The translations under genes and the position numbers were made by a program. This document shows, one piece after another, positions 18,895 through 26,420 of a DNA stretch of 44,742 nt (within the stretch, counting starts at the first letter, position 1; every line of letters starts with the position of its first letter). The DNA lies in contig PBKX01000016.1 of NCBI GenBank assembly GCA_002722215.1, positions 16,927 through 61,668 of the forward strand, given 5' to 3'. The stretch is from Flavobacteriales bacterium (GTDB lineage Bacteria; Bacteroidota; Bacteroidia; Flavobacteriales; TMED113). A model generated the notes under the pieces. The model was not told the origin of the DNA. It was given only the letters and a program-made list of their open reading frames with translations, and searched no databases.

Positions 18895-19494
18895 TTAATT
18901 ATTCTCTTTTTGTAATTCGTTAACATACATTATAATTTGCCACCTTTCTTCCGGACTAATTTGCGATGCATGCCCCCCCATAGCATTAAAACCATAGGTA
19001 ATAGCATGGTACATATGTCCATCTGACAATTCTTTCATAGTGGTGCCTGATCTCCTCAACAATACATCATCCAAGTAACTTGGGACAGCGCCATAAAGCG
19101 GATGTTGAATAGACCCTTTACCATCTCCATTTTTACCATGACAATGTGCACAGAACATAACATATAGCGCCTCTCCTTCTTCGATGTTACTTAAATTGTT
19201 TTTTAGTGGATTTATTAAATTTTCACCTGCTTGTAAGTATTCATCTAATGTGTTGTCATACTCAAATGGAACAAAACCTCTAGGAATTGTACCCTTTACT
19301 GGCTGTCTAGCAGTAGAATTATTTGGGAATAAGGGGTTCTCTGAATAAGTTTCATAAGACGGGGATCTATACATGTCTGGCATATATTCATATCCCGGAT
19401 GTTTAGTTAATTTTCTTCCATCAGAAGCGGAATCACCACAACCTATTGTAAGAATTAATATAAATACTAATATATAAGCTATCTTATTTGACAT
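18895..19494 (-). CDS. actE: Alternative complex III monohaem cytochrome c subunit ActE
   Basis: ActE is the lipid-anchored monohaem cytochrome c that passes electrons from ACIII toward the oxidase. It has 199 residues. The signal MSNKIAYILVFILILTIG is followed by Cys19 in a lipobox (TIGC). A long linker (about 25-100) precedes the cytochrome domain with haem-binding CAHCHGKNGDG near residue 115 and a probable distal Met in YGFNAMGGHASQI. EERWQIIMYVNELQ closes the domain. It abuts actF directly and is 1 bp from actD. Confidence 0.95.
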   Translation of the reverse strand: MSNKIAYILVFILILTIGCGDSASDGRKLTKHPGYEYMPDMYRSPSYETYSENPLFPNNSTARQPVKGTIPRGFVPFEYDNTLDEYLQAGENLINPLKNNLSNIEEGEALYVMFCAHCHGKNGDGKGSIQHPLYGAVPSYLDDVLLRRSGTTMKELSDGHMYHAITYGFNAMGGHASQISPEERWQIIMYVNELQKENN

Positions 19495-19495
19495 A

Positions 19496-20026
19496 TTATT
19501 CTTTTTCTTTTATTTCCTCAGCTCCTGTTTTTTTCATCAAATCTTTTATTTCTTTTATCTTCTTAGCATCTCCATTTGTATGTATTTCCATTAAAAATTT
19601 ATCATCTGTTGTTCTCGGATCTGGACTTTTTGACGAAGAACCTGGATATAAACCACATCTAATTAAAAATGTTATTACCATCAAATGAGCTCCAAAAAAA
19701 ACTGTCATTTCAAATGTCACAGGAATAAATGCAGGTAAATTTTCATTTAATGTAAAACTCGGTTTTCCCCCAATATTCATAGGCCAATCATGTATCATAA
19801 TATACCAAAACATAAACAGTGCACAAGAAGCTCCTATGCAACCATAAATAAAGGAACAAATTGCAATACGAGAGTATTTTAAACCCATAGCAGTATCGAG
19901 TCCATGTATAGGAAAAGGAGTATAAACCTCATCAATATGATGTCCTTTTTCTCGAATGGCTTTGACCGCATCTAGAATAACATCATCATCTCCATATACA
20001 CCATATATAATTTTTTCTTTACTCAT
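19496..20026 (-). CDS. actD: Alternative complex III subunit ActD (DUF3341)
   Basis: ActD is a small membrane subunit of alternative complex III, known as DUF3341. It has 176 residues. A cytoplasmic ferredoxin-like N-terminal part (IIYGVYGDDDVILDAVKAIR, then VYTPFPIHGLDTAMGL, which is the family hallmark) is followed by two membrane helices (about 57-80 and 105-125) and a charged C-terminal tail that ends in KEKE. It packs against ActC in known structures. Its start codon abuts the actC stop, and it is followed 1 bp later by actE. Confidence 0.95.
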   Translation of the reverse strand: MSKEKIIYGVYGDDDVILDAVKAIREKGHHIDEVYTPFPIHGLDTAMGLKYSRIAICSFIYGCIGASCALFMFWYIMIHDWPMNIGGKPSFTLNENLPAFIPVTFEMTVFFGAHLMVITFLIRCGLYPGSSSKSPDPRTTDDKFLMEIHTNGDAKKIKEIKDLMKKTGAEEIKEKE

Positions 20027-21454
20027 TTATCCTTTTTTATAATTATCTCCCGATGATTTCAATATCGTTTTTAATTCTGCCTGAGCAATTACAGGGAACG
20101 TCCTTGAGTATAATAAAAATAATACCATAAAAAAGCCCATTGTACCTATAAAAATACCTATATCAACAAATGTGGGAGAAAACATCGACCAACTTGATGG
20201 TAAAAAATCACGATGTAATGATGTAACTATAATTACAAAACGTTCAAACCACATCCCAATATTAACAAATATTGATAATATAAAGGTAAACACAATACTT
20301 GTTCTTAATTTTTTAAACCACATTAGTTGAGGGGATACTACGTTACAAGTCATCATCGCCCAATATGCCCACCAATAAGGTCCTGTTGCCCTATTTAAAA
20401 ATGCATATTGCTCATATTCAACCCCCGAATACCAGGCAATAAATAATTCCGTAATATATGCTATCCCAACTATTGAGCCCGTAACCATAATGATAATATT
20501 CATCATTTCAATATGCTGCATAGTAATATAGGATTCCATGTTGACCACTTTTCTCATAACCAATAATAAAGTTTGAACCATAGCAAATCCCGAAAAGATA
20601 GCGCCAGCAACAAAATAGGGTGGAAAAATAGTAGTATGCCATCCCGGTATAACTGAAGTGGCAAAATCCATACTAACAATTGAATGTACAGATAATACTA
20701 ATGGAGTTGCTAGGCCCGCTAAAACAAGAGACATTACCTCATGTCGTTGCCAATGTTTTGCTCGGCCTGACCAACCAAAAGATAAAATACTATATATATT
20801 ATAACTAGATGTTTGTTCTTTAAAGAAATTAGATATTTTTTCTTTGAAGTTTTTTGCCTTTTTAAATACTGGTTTTACTGCTCTATCTCGAATCATAGCA
20901 AAATCAGGTATTAAACCCATATACCAAAATACTAGAGAAACAGTAAAATATGTGGAAATAGCAAACACATCCCATAAAAGAGGAGAGTTGAAATTTACCC
21001 ATAAAGAACCAAATTGGTTAGGCAAAGGAAAAACAAAATATGCAACCCAAATTCGACCCATATGAATACCTGGGAAAATAGCTGCCTGTATAACAGCAAA
21101 AATTGTCATTGCTTCAGAAGAACGATTAATAGATAATCTCCATTTTTGTCTAAATAATAACAATACAGCGGAAATTAAAGTCCCCGCATGACCAATACCA
21201 ACCCACCAAACAAAATTAGTAATATCCCAAGCCCAACCAACCGTATTATTTAAACCCCAAACACCTATTCCCGTGCCTATAGTATAAAAAATACAACCAA
21301 ATCCCCACAGCATAGTGATGACTGATAATATAAATAATGACCACCACCATTTATTTGCACTAGTTTCTATTGGTTTGGCAATATCTTCACTAATATCATG
21401 AAGAGATTTATTCCCAATAATTAACGGTTCCCTAATTGATGCTTCATGCTTCAT
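20027..21454 (-). CDS. actC: Alternative complex III quinol-binding membrane subunit ActC (NrfD-like)
   Basis: ActC is the polytopic NrfD/PsrC-family subunit that forms the quinol oxidation site beside ActB. It has 475 residues and about ten membrane helices. Recognisable parts: TNFVWWVGIGHAGTLISAVL (the core motif of the family), FPGIHMGRIWVAYFVFPLP, VHSIVSMDFATSVIPGWHTT and FERFVIIVTSLHRDFLPSSW. It lies between actB (4-bp gap) and actD (no gap). Quinone type is not visible from the sequence; menaquinone is usual in Bacteroidota. Confidence 0.96.
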   Translation of the reverse strand: MKHEASIREPLIIGNKSLHDISEDIAKPIETSANKWWWSLFILSVITMLWGFGCIFYTIGTGIGVWGLNNTVGWAWDITNFVWWVGIGHAGTLISAVLLLFRQKWRLSINRSSEAMTIFAVIQAAIFPGIHMGRIWVAYFVFPLPNQFGSLWVNFNSPLLWDVFAISTYFTVSLVFWYMGLIPDFAMIRDRAVKPVFKKAKNFKEKISNFFKEQTSSYNIYSILSFGWSGRAKHWQRHEVMSLVLAGLATPLVLSVHSIVSMDFATSVIPGWHTTIFPPYFVAGAIFSGFAMVQTLLLVMRKVVNMESYITMQHIEMMNIIIMVTGSIVGIAYITELFIAWYSGVEYEQYAFLNRATGPYWWAYWAMMTCNVVSPQLMWFKKLRTSIVFTFILSIFVNIGMWFERFVIIVTSLHRDFLPSSWSMFSPTFVDIGIFIGTMGFFMVLFLLYSRTFPVIAQAELKTILKSSGDNYKKG

Positions 21455-21458
21455 TAAT

Positions 21459-24400
21459 TTATACTTTTTTATTTCTTACTTTAGTTTTATAAAAAACCGA
21501 AGGTTGTGTATTTAATTCTTCTATTAGATAATATGATCTCGGATTTTTTTTCTCTTGACTAACTCGACTATCCTTGTCTAATACATCCCCAAACGTAATA
21601 GCCCCAGTGTCACAAGCTTTCTCACAAGCACACGCAATTTCTCCGTCTTTGATTTTGCGTCTTTCTTTCTTGGCATCCAATTTGGACTTCTGAATATTTT
21701 GTATACACATAGTACATTTTTCCATCACACCTCTTCCTCTAACCGTAACATCTGGATTCAAAACCATTTTTCCTAAATCATCGTTCATATTATAATCAAA
21801 CTGTTCATTCCCTGCATAATTGAACCAATTAAATCTTCGCACTTTATATGGGCAATTATTCATACAATATCTTGTCCCTATACATCTATTATAAGTCATA
21901 TGATTCAATCCTTCTCTAGAGTGTGTAGTAGCAGCAACAGGGCAAACCGTTTCACAAGGAGCATGATTACAATGCTGACACATGACCGGCTGAAACACAA
22001 CCTCTAAATTTTCAGACGATGCTGGTTCCTCCATTTTTTTATACATCTCAATAGCACCCACGCCCTCTTCTTTTGCTCTCTCCTTAGTCATATCACTCGA
22101 ATAATACCTGTCTATTCTCAGCCAATGCATATCTCGATTTTTTCTAACCTCTTCCTTACCAACAACAGGGACATTATTTTCTGCATGACATGCAACTACA
22201 CAAGCTCCGCAACCAGTACATGAATTTAGATCTATGGACATATTCCAAAAATGAACATCTTTCTCATGTTCATCCCATAGTGTTAATTCACTTGGCTTTA
22301 CATTACCTTTGTGAGAATGTAATAAGAATTGCTTATTACCTGATTTTGGATCCTTGAGATAATCAGAAAAATTTGTTTCTTTGACAATATTTCGTCCCAT
22401 CATCGTATGACTGTTTTGAGTACAGGCGAATTCATGTACACCTGATATTTTTTCAATCGAGACTTTAGCTATCTGGTTTCTGTTAAATTTTTCATATAAA
22501 CTGAATGCATTTACACCCACATTACTCCCCGATTTACCAGCATTTTCTCTGCCATATCCAAATGCCAACCCTAGCACACCATGTGTTTGGCCTGGTTGTA
22601 CATATATCGGACATTTTAAATGTTTGTCCCCAACTGATAATTTGACCATATCCCCATCTAATGCACCATTAGACACATGCCAATTTTTAAGACCTAATTC
22701 CTGTGCATGAGAAGGTGAAATAGTTAAGTAATTATCCCAAGTTACTTTTGAAATAGGGTCTGGCAATTCTTGTAACCAAGGATTATTAGCATGAATTCCT
22801 GTCCCAATAGATGATTTTAAATATAATTGGATTTCTATTTGTGATTTTGTAGCCTGAGATCTTGTTGACATCACTTCTGAAAAATTATAATCCTCAGGAG
22901 CATTCTTCTTGTCTGAAATTTTATTTAAAAAACCATCATGTAAAACCTGATTCCAGTTATTGGATATATTTTTTTTGAAAAAAGTTTTTAAATAATCATA
23001 GTATTTTACTGTATTCCCCATCCAAGTCAACAAACTATCTTGTACTTGTCTAGAGTTAAACAATGGAGATATTGTGGGCTGCTGCAATGCATAAAATCCT
23101 GTATATGGATTCAGGTCCCCCCAACTTTCAAGGTAGTTTGTATCTGGACAAACATAATCACAAAACATAGAAGTTTCATCCAGAGATTCTGAAAAAGATA
23201 TTTTAGTTTTAACTTTTTCCAATGCATTCTTAAATCGGTCTGAATCTGAAAGAGTATATATTGGATTGGTATTTAAAAACATAAGAACACCAATCTTATT
23301 ATCATTCATATCAGTAATTAAACTATCTATATCTTCATTTTTAGAAGAGTATAACTTCGATTTAATTGTGGTCGATAAAGTTTTTTCGTAATTACCTAAT
23401 AACATATTCATTGCGTTAATTACAACTTGAACATCTGTATTATCACTACCCGAGACAATTAACGACTTACCTTTATTTGACCATAGTTCTTTTGCTATTT
23501 GATTAATTAGGTTGTCGTGCTTTGTTTTAGTAGATTTTATAGACTGGTTATTTGTAAGAGCCAATAAAGCATCATATAATCGAAGAACATATGCTTGTTG
23601 ACTGCTTGGTTTTATAGGGACTCGTTTATCTGCATTAGCTCCGGTCACAGAAAGTAAACTTTCAAATTGATAATGTCGTGACATTTTGCCATTCTCCGGC
23701 TTTCTATTGGCGGTATATTGTTTAGCGTGTGCAGGGTCAAGCCATTCAGACAAAAAGTCTGCGTCAAAAGAAACTATTACTTCTGCTTTTTGAAAATCAT
23801 ATGTTGGAAGAAATCTAGAGCCAAAAGATTTTTGGTTAGCAGACAACATGGCGTCTTTTGAAATTGTATCATAAACAATAGTCTCGAAATTAGAATAAGT
23901 CTTTTTAAACAATTCCAATAAAGATCTTGTAGATGGACTAATAATAGTAGACGTTAATAAAACTATTTTCTTAGACGTATTCTTCAGTTGATTAATAATT
24001 TCAGCGTCTATATGCTTCCAAGAATATTCCGATGAATCTCTCATTGGATTCTTTAACCTATTTGAATCATATAATGATAATACTGATGCCTGACATCTAG
24101 CATTAACCCCCCCTCCAAATTTAGGATTATGACTCGAATTTAAGAGTATTGGCCGACCTTCTCGTGTCTTGACTAACAGACTACCAAATACATTTTCAGA
24201 GAAATAACTGCTTGCGTAATATACAGGATTCCCTGGTGTAATTTCTTCTGGTTTATTTAAATATGGAATAGATTTGACAACAGGTGCTTCACAAGATGCT
24301 AAAGTAGCTGCAACCGAACTAAAACCTAAGAATTTTAAAAAATCTCTTCTAGTTGTTGAAGATGCCGACAAGGTATCTGCATTCTCCATCATTGCTTCTA

Positions 24401-24488
24401 CTGATAATTTTTCATCAAATTCATTAGCACCATTGACGTGATCTGTATCATGGTTTAAACTATTAAAATATTTTTTCTCTTCTTTCAT
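21459..24488 (-). CDS. actB: Alternative complex III iron-sulfur subunit ActB
   Basis: ActB is the large periplasmic subunit, a fusion of a molybdopterin-oxidoreductase-like domain (without the cofactor in this family) and a four-cluster ferredoxin domain. It has 1,009 residues. The N-terminus carries a twin-arginine-like signal TRRDFLKFLGFSSVAATLAS followed by a lipobox Cys. The MopB-like domain spans roughly 60-700. The ferredoxin part (about 760-980) shows CTGCGACVVACHAENNVP, CQHCNHAPCETVCPVAA, CIGTRYCMNNCPYKVRRFNW and CTMCIQNIQ with CACEKACDTGA, where Asp replaces the more usual Pro after the last Cys. I start at the ATG at 24488, 7 bp after actA. An ATG at 24530 would overlap actA and add 14 residues before the charged N-terminus. 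Confidence 0.96.
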   Translation of the reverse strand: MKEEKKYFNSLNHDTDHVNGANEFDEKLSVEAMMENADTLSASSTTRRDFLKFLGFSSVAATLASCEAPVVKSIPYLNKPEEITPGNPVYYASSYFSENVFGSLLVKTREGRPILLNSSHNPKFGGGVNARCQASVLSLYDSNRLKNPMRDSSEYSWKHIDAEIINQLKNTSKKIVLLTSTIISPSTRSLLELFKKTYSNFETIVYDTISKDAMLSANQKSFGSRFLPTYDFQKAEVIVSFDADFLSEWLDPAHAKQYTANRKPENGKMSRHYQFESLLSVTGANADKRVPIKPSSQQAYVLRLYDALLALTNNQSIKSTKTKHDNLINQIAKELWSNKGKSLIVSGSDNTDVQVVINAMNMLLGNYEKTLSTTIKSKLYSSKNEDIDSLITDMNDNKIGVLMFLNTNPIYTLSDSDRFKNALEKVKTKISFSESLDETSMFCDYVCPDTNYLESWGDLNPYTGFYALQQPTISPLFNSRQVQDSLLTWMGNTVKYYDYLKTFFKKNISNNWNQVLHDGFLNKISDKKNAPEDYNFSEVMSTRSQATKSQIEIQLYLKSSIGTGIHANNPWLQELPDPISKVTWDNYLTISPSHAQELGLKNWHVSNGALDGDMVKLSVGDKHLKCPIYVQPGQTHGVLGLAFGYGRENAGKSGSNVGVNAFSLYEKFNRNQIAKVSIEKISGVHEFACTQNSHTMMGRNIVKETNFSDYLKDPKSGNKQFLLHSHKGNVKPSELTLWDEHEKDVHFWNMSIDLNSCTGCGACVVACHAENNVPVVGKEEVRKNRDMHWLRIDRYYSSDMTKERAKEEGVGAIEMYKKMEEPASSENLEVVFQPVMCQHCNHAPCETVCPVAATTHSREGLNHMTYNRCIGTRYCMNNCPYKVRRFNWFNYAGNEQFDYNMNDDLGKMVLNPDVTVRGRGVMEKCTMCIQNIQKSKLDAKKERRKIKDGEIACACEKACDTGAITFGDVLDKDSRVSQEKKNPRSYYLIEELNTQPSVFYKTKVRNKKV

Positions 24489-24495
24489 AAATTTT

Positions 24496-25710
24496 TTAAT
24501 AATGACATTTTGCACACTCCATACCTCCAATCATATCAACAGTAACCTCTTCTCCATGATATTTATCAATCCAATTTTTATGTAAATCATGGTAATATGG
24601 GTTTTCAGTATCAATCTCTGTCTCTCGATGACAATTTATACACCAACCCATCGTTAATTTCGAGTATTGATATACCTCTTCCATTTCTTCAATAGGGCCA
24701 TGACAAGTTTGACATTCTACTCCTGCTACATTTACATGCTGAGAATGATCAAAATACGCTAAATCTGGTAAATTATGTATTCTTACCCATTCAATCGGCT
24801 GTTCTTCATAATCAGGTATATACGTTCTCGTATTAGGATCAAAGCCAACCGCTGCATAAATCTTATTAATCTCATCCTTTCCCGTAATAGTTCCTTCGTT
24901 AATATAAGTGTGGCAATTCATGCACACATTTGCAGAAGGTATACCTGCATGTTTACTAGATCGAGCAGTGTGGTGACAATAATTACAATCTATACCATTA
25001 TCCCCTGCATGAATCTTATGAGAAAATGCAATCGGCTGTTCCGGTTGATAATTTTGAGCAACACCTACAGTAGACAAAGTATTCCAACAGCCTTTCATAC
25101 CAGAAAACACAATTAAAATTGCCCCAAAAACAATGACGGAGGGATTGAGTTGCACCCAAGCCAAACTACTTTGAAGCAAACTTTCTTTTTGTATCCCCGC
25201 CGCTGTCTTTAATGTGTTTTTCACATATACCAACAAACTGATATTAAAAATGATAATAATAAGGATGATATACAAAAGAGTACTTGATTCATCTGAGCTA
25301 TTAACACCAACTGATTCCGAAGAATCTACAACAACTTCTGATGGGCCTTCTTTAATGTAAGCCAATATATTACTAATGTCTTCATCTGAAAAATGCGGAA
25401 AAGCAGTCATGACAGCCTTATTGTACTCCTCATATAGCTCATTAGCAACCTTATCTCCACTTTCAATAAGTTCAGCCGAGTTTCGAATCCATTTATACAG
25501 CCATTCTTCTGTATGCTCCTCGAATATTTCAGAATCTAAACCTGGACCAATTAATTTTTTTTCTTCAGGACCTAAATAATGACAAGAACTACAGTTTGTC
25601 TTAAATAAACTTTCCCCAACTATCGCATCCTGAGCAGAGCAAAAAATAGAAAAAGCTATACTCAAAAAGAATAAAAAGATAAACCTAAAAGATGATAAAG
25701 GGGTGCTCAT
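24496..25710 (-). CDS. actA: Alternative complex III multihaem cytochrome c subunit ActA, with N-terminal monohaem domain
   Basis: ActA is the multihaem cytochrome that carries electrons from the ActB clusters. The 404-residue protein has six CxxCH motifs: CSSCH at 40-44 in an N-terminal monohaem cytochrome domain (about 28-125, ending DISNILAYI), then CNYCH, CMNCH, CQTCH, CINCH and CAKCH between about 240 and 403 in the pentahaem part. The last motif is followed by a single Tyr at the C-terminus. Two hydrophobic segments (about 145-165 and 190-212) separate the two parts. The signal peptide is about 1-26 (ends CSAQ). It is the first gene of the act-cox operon, with a -7 promoter element about 50 bp upstream. 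Confidence 0.95.
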   Translation of the reverse strand: MSTPLSSFRFIFLFFLSIAFSIFCSAQDAIVGESLFKTNCSSCHYLGPEEKKLIGPGLDSEIFEEHTEEWLYKWIRNSAELIESGDKVANELYEEYNKAVMTAFPHFSDEDISNILAYIKEGPSEVVVDSSESVGVNSSDESSTLLYIILIIIIFNISLLVYVKNTLKTAAGIQKESLLQSSLAWVQLNPSVIVFGAILIVFSGMKGCWNTLSTVGVAQNYQPEQPIAFSHKIHAGDNGIDCNYCHHTARSSKHAGIPSANVCMNCHTYINEGTITGKDEINKIYAAVGFDPNTRTYIPDYEEQPIEWVRIHNLPDLAYFDHSQHVNVAGVECQTCHGPIEEMEEVYQYSKLTMGWCINCHRETEIDTENPYYHDLHKNWIDKYHGEEVTVDMIGGMECAKCHY

Positions 25711-25760
25711 CGATTCTATATTAAGAATAATTATAATTAATCTGCATTTTTTACTTGAGG

Positions 25761-25768
25761 CAAATATA
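25761..25768 (-). promoter_or_regulatory. -7 promoter element of the act-cox operon
   Basis: The minus strand reads TATATTTG, an exact TAnnTTTG match 50 bp upstream of the actA start at 25710. The -33 region is AT-rich without a clear TTG. It would drive the eight act/cox genes and probably ruvB. Confidence 0.5.
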
Positions 25769-25844
25769 TGATTTATTTAGTATGATGATAAAGATTTTTC
25801 TCATAATTAATTCACAAAATGTTAATTTAGAATTAGTCAAAATA

Positions 25845-25907
25845 ACAAGCCCCGACTACAATTAATATACAAGCCCCGACTACAATTAATATACAAGCCC
25901 TGATTAT
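25845..25907. repeat. 24-bp tandem direct repeat, about 2.6 copies, in the actA/SPOR-gene intergenic region
   Basis: Two identical 24-bp units (25845-25868 and 25869-25892) begin ACAAGCCCCGAC and end ACAATTAATAT. A third, partial and slightly diverged unit (ACAAGCCCTGATTAT) follows at 25893-25907. The GC-rich half stands out in an AT-rich region. The copies are back to back with no spacers, so this is not CRISPR. It lies about 80-140 bp upstream of both divergent genes. The 25711-25986 intergenic region otherwise shows only the actA -7 element and a weak TACATTTA (25952-25959) upstream of the SPOR gene. Confidence 0.9.
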
Positions 25908-25986
25908 CAGAATGTTATAGGAATATTGACATATAATTGAATAATTTATTTTACATTTATTCCATGTTTTTTTTATGTAAATTATT

Positions 25987-26388
25987 ATGCGCACAATACA
26001 CACACTAACAATCTGTTATTTTTTAAGCTTTTTATTAACGGGTCAAGAAAATATACGCATCAAACACATCTCCCCAAAGATAAACGATATAATTAAACTA
26101 AATCAAGCAAAACAAGCAAACAAAAAAATAGAGGTCTACAGCATCCAATTAAAATCTAGTGAACTCCCGGAAACTATCAAAAAAATAAAAAACAAATACT
26201 CTAATTTATTCCCAGCAGAATTAATAAACGAAGTCTTTGAGCCACCATACTTTAAAATCATCACAGGCGCATACCTAGATTCAAAAATAGCTGAAAAAAA
26301 ATTACAAGAAATTCAAAAAAAATTCAAGTCTGCTTTCATTTTAAAAAGAGAGCTTACTATCGATGAATTTAAACGACATTTAGAATAA
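25987..26388 (+). CDS. Small exported SPOR-domain protein
   Basis: This 133-residue protein has a signal peptide MRTIHTLTICYFLSFLLTG and a C-terminal SPOR-like domain (about 47-122): IEVYSIQLKSSELPETIKKI, then PPYFKIITGAYLDSKIAEKK, then KFKSAFILKREL. SPOR domains bind denuded glycan strands of peptidoglycan at division sites in characterised proteins. Whether this one does is inference. It is Lys-rich and has no membrane anchor after cleavage. It is convergent with infB, and a SPOR gene beside infB is a neighbourhood I recall from other Flavobacteriales. No good terminator hairpin lies in the 32 bp between them. Confidence 0.78.
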   Translation: MRTIHTLTICYFLSFLLTGQENIRIKHISPKINDIIKLNQAKQANKKIEVYSIQLKSSELPETIKKIKNKYSNLFPAELINEVFEPPYFKIITGAYLDSKIAEKKLQEIQKKFKSAFILKRELTIDEFKRHLE

Positions 26389-26420
26389 ATGGCACCCTAA
26401 CAAATATATTTAGCTGAACG

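Noticed and set aside
24489-24530. Longer actB start overlapping actA
   Set aside because: The 14 additional residues overlap the haem-binding C-terminus of actA, and the ATG at 24488 gives tight operon spacing.
25845-25907. CRISPR-like array
   Set aside because: The copies are contiguous with no spacers, there are fewer than three full units, and no cas genes are present.
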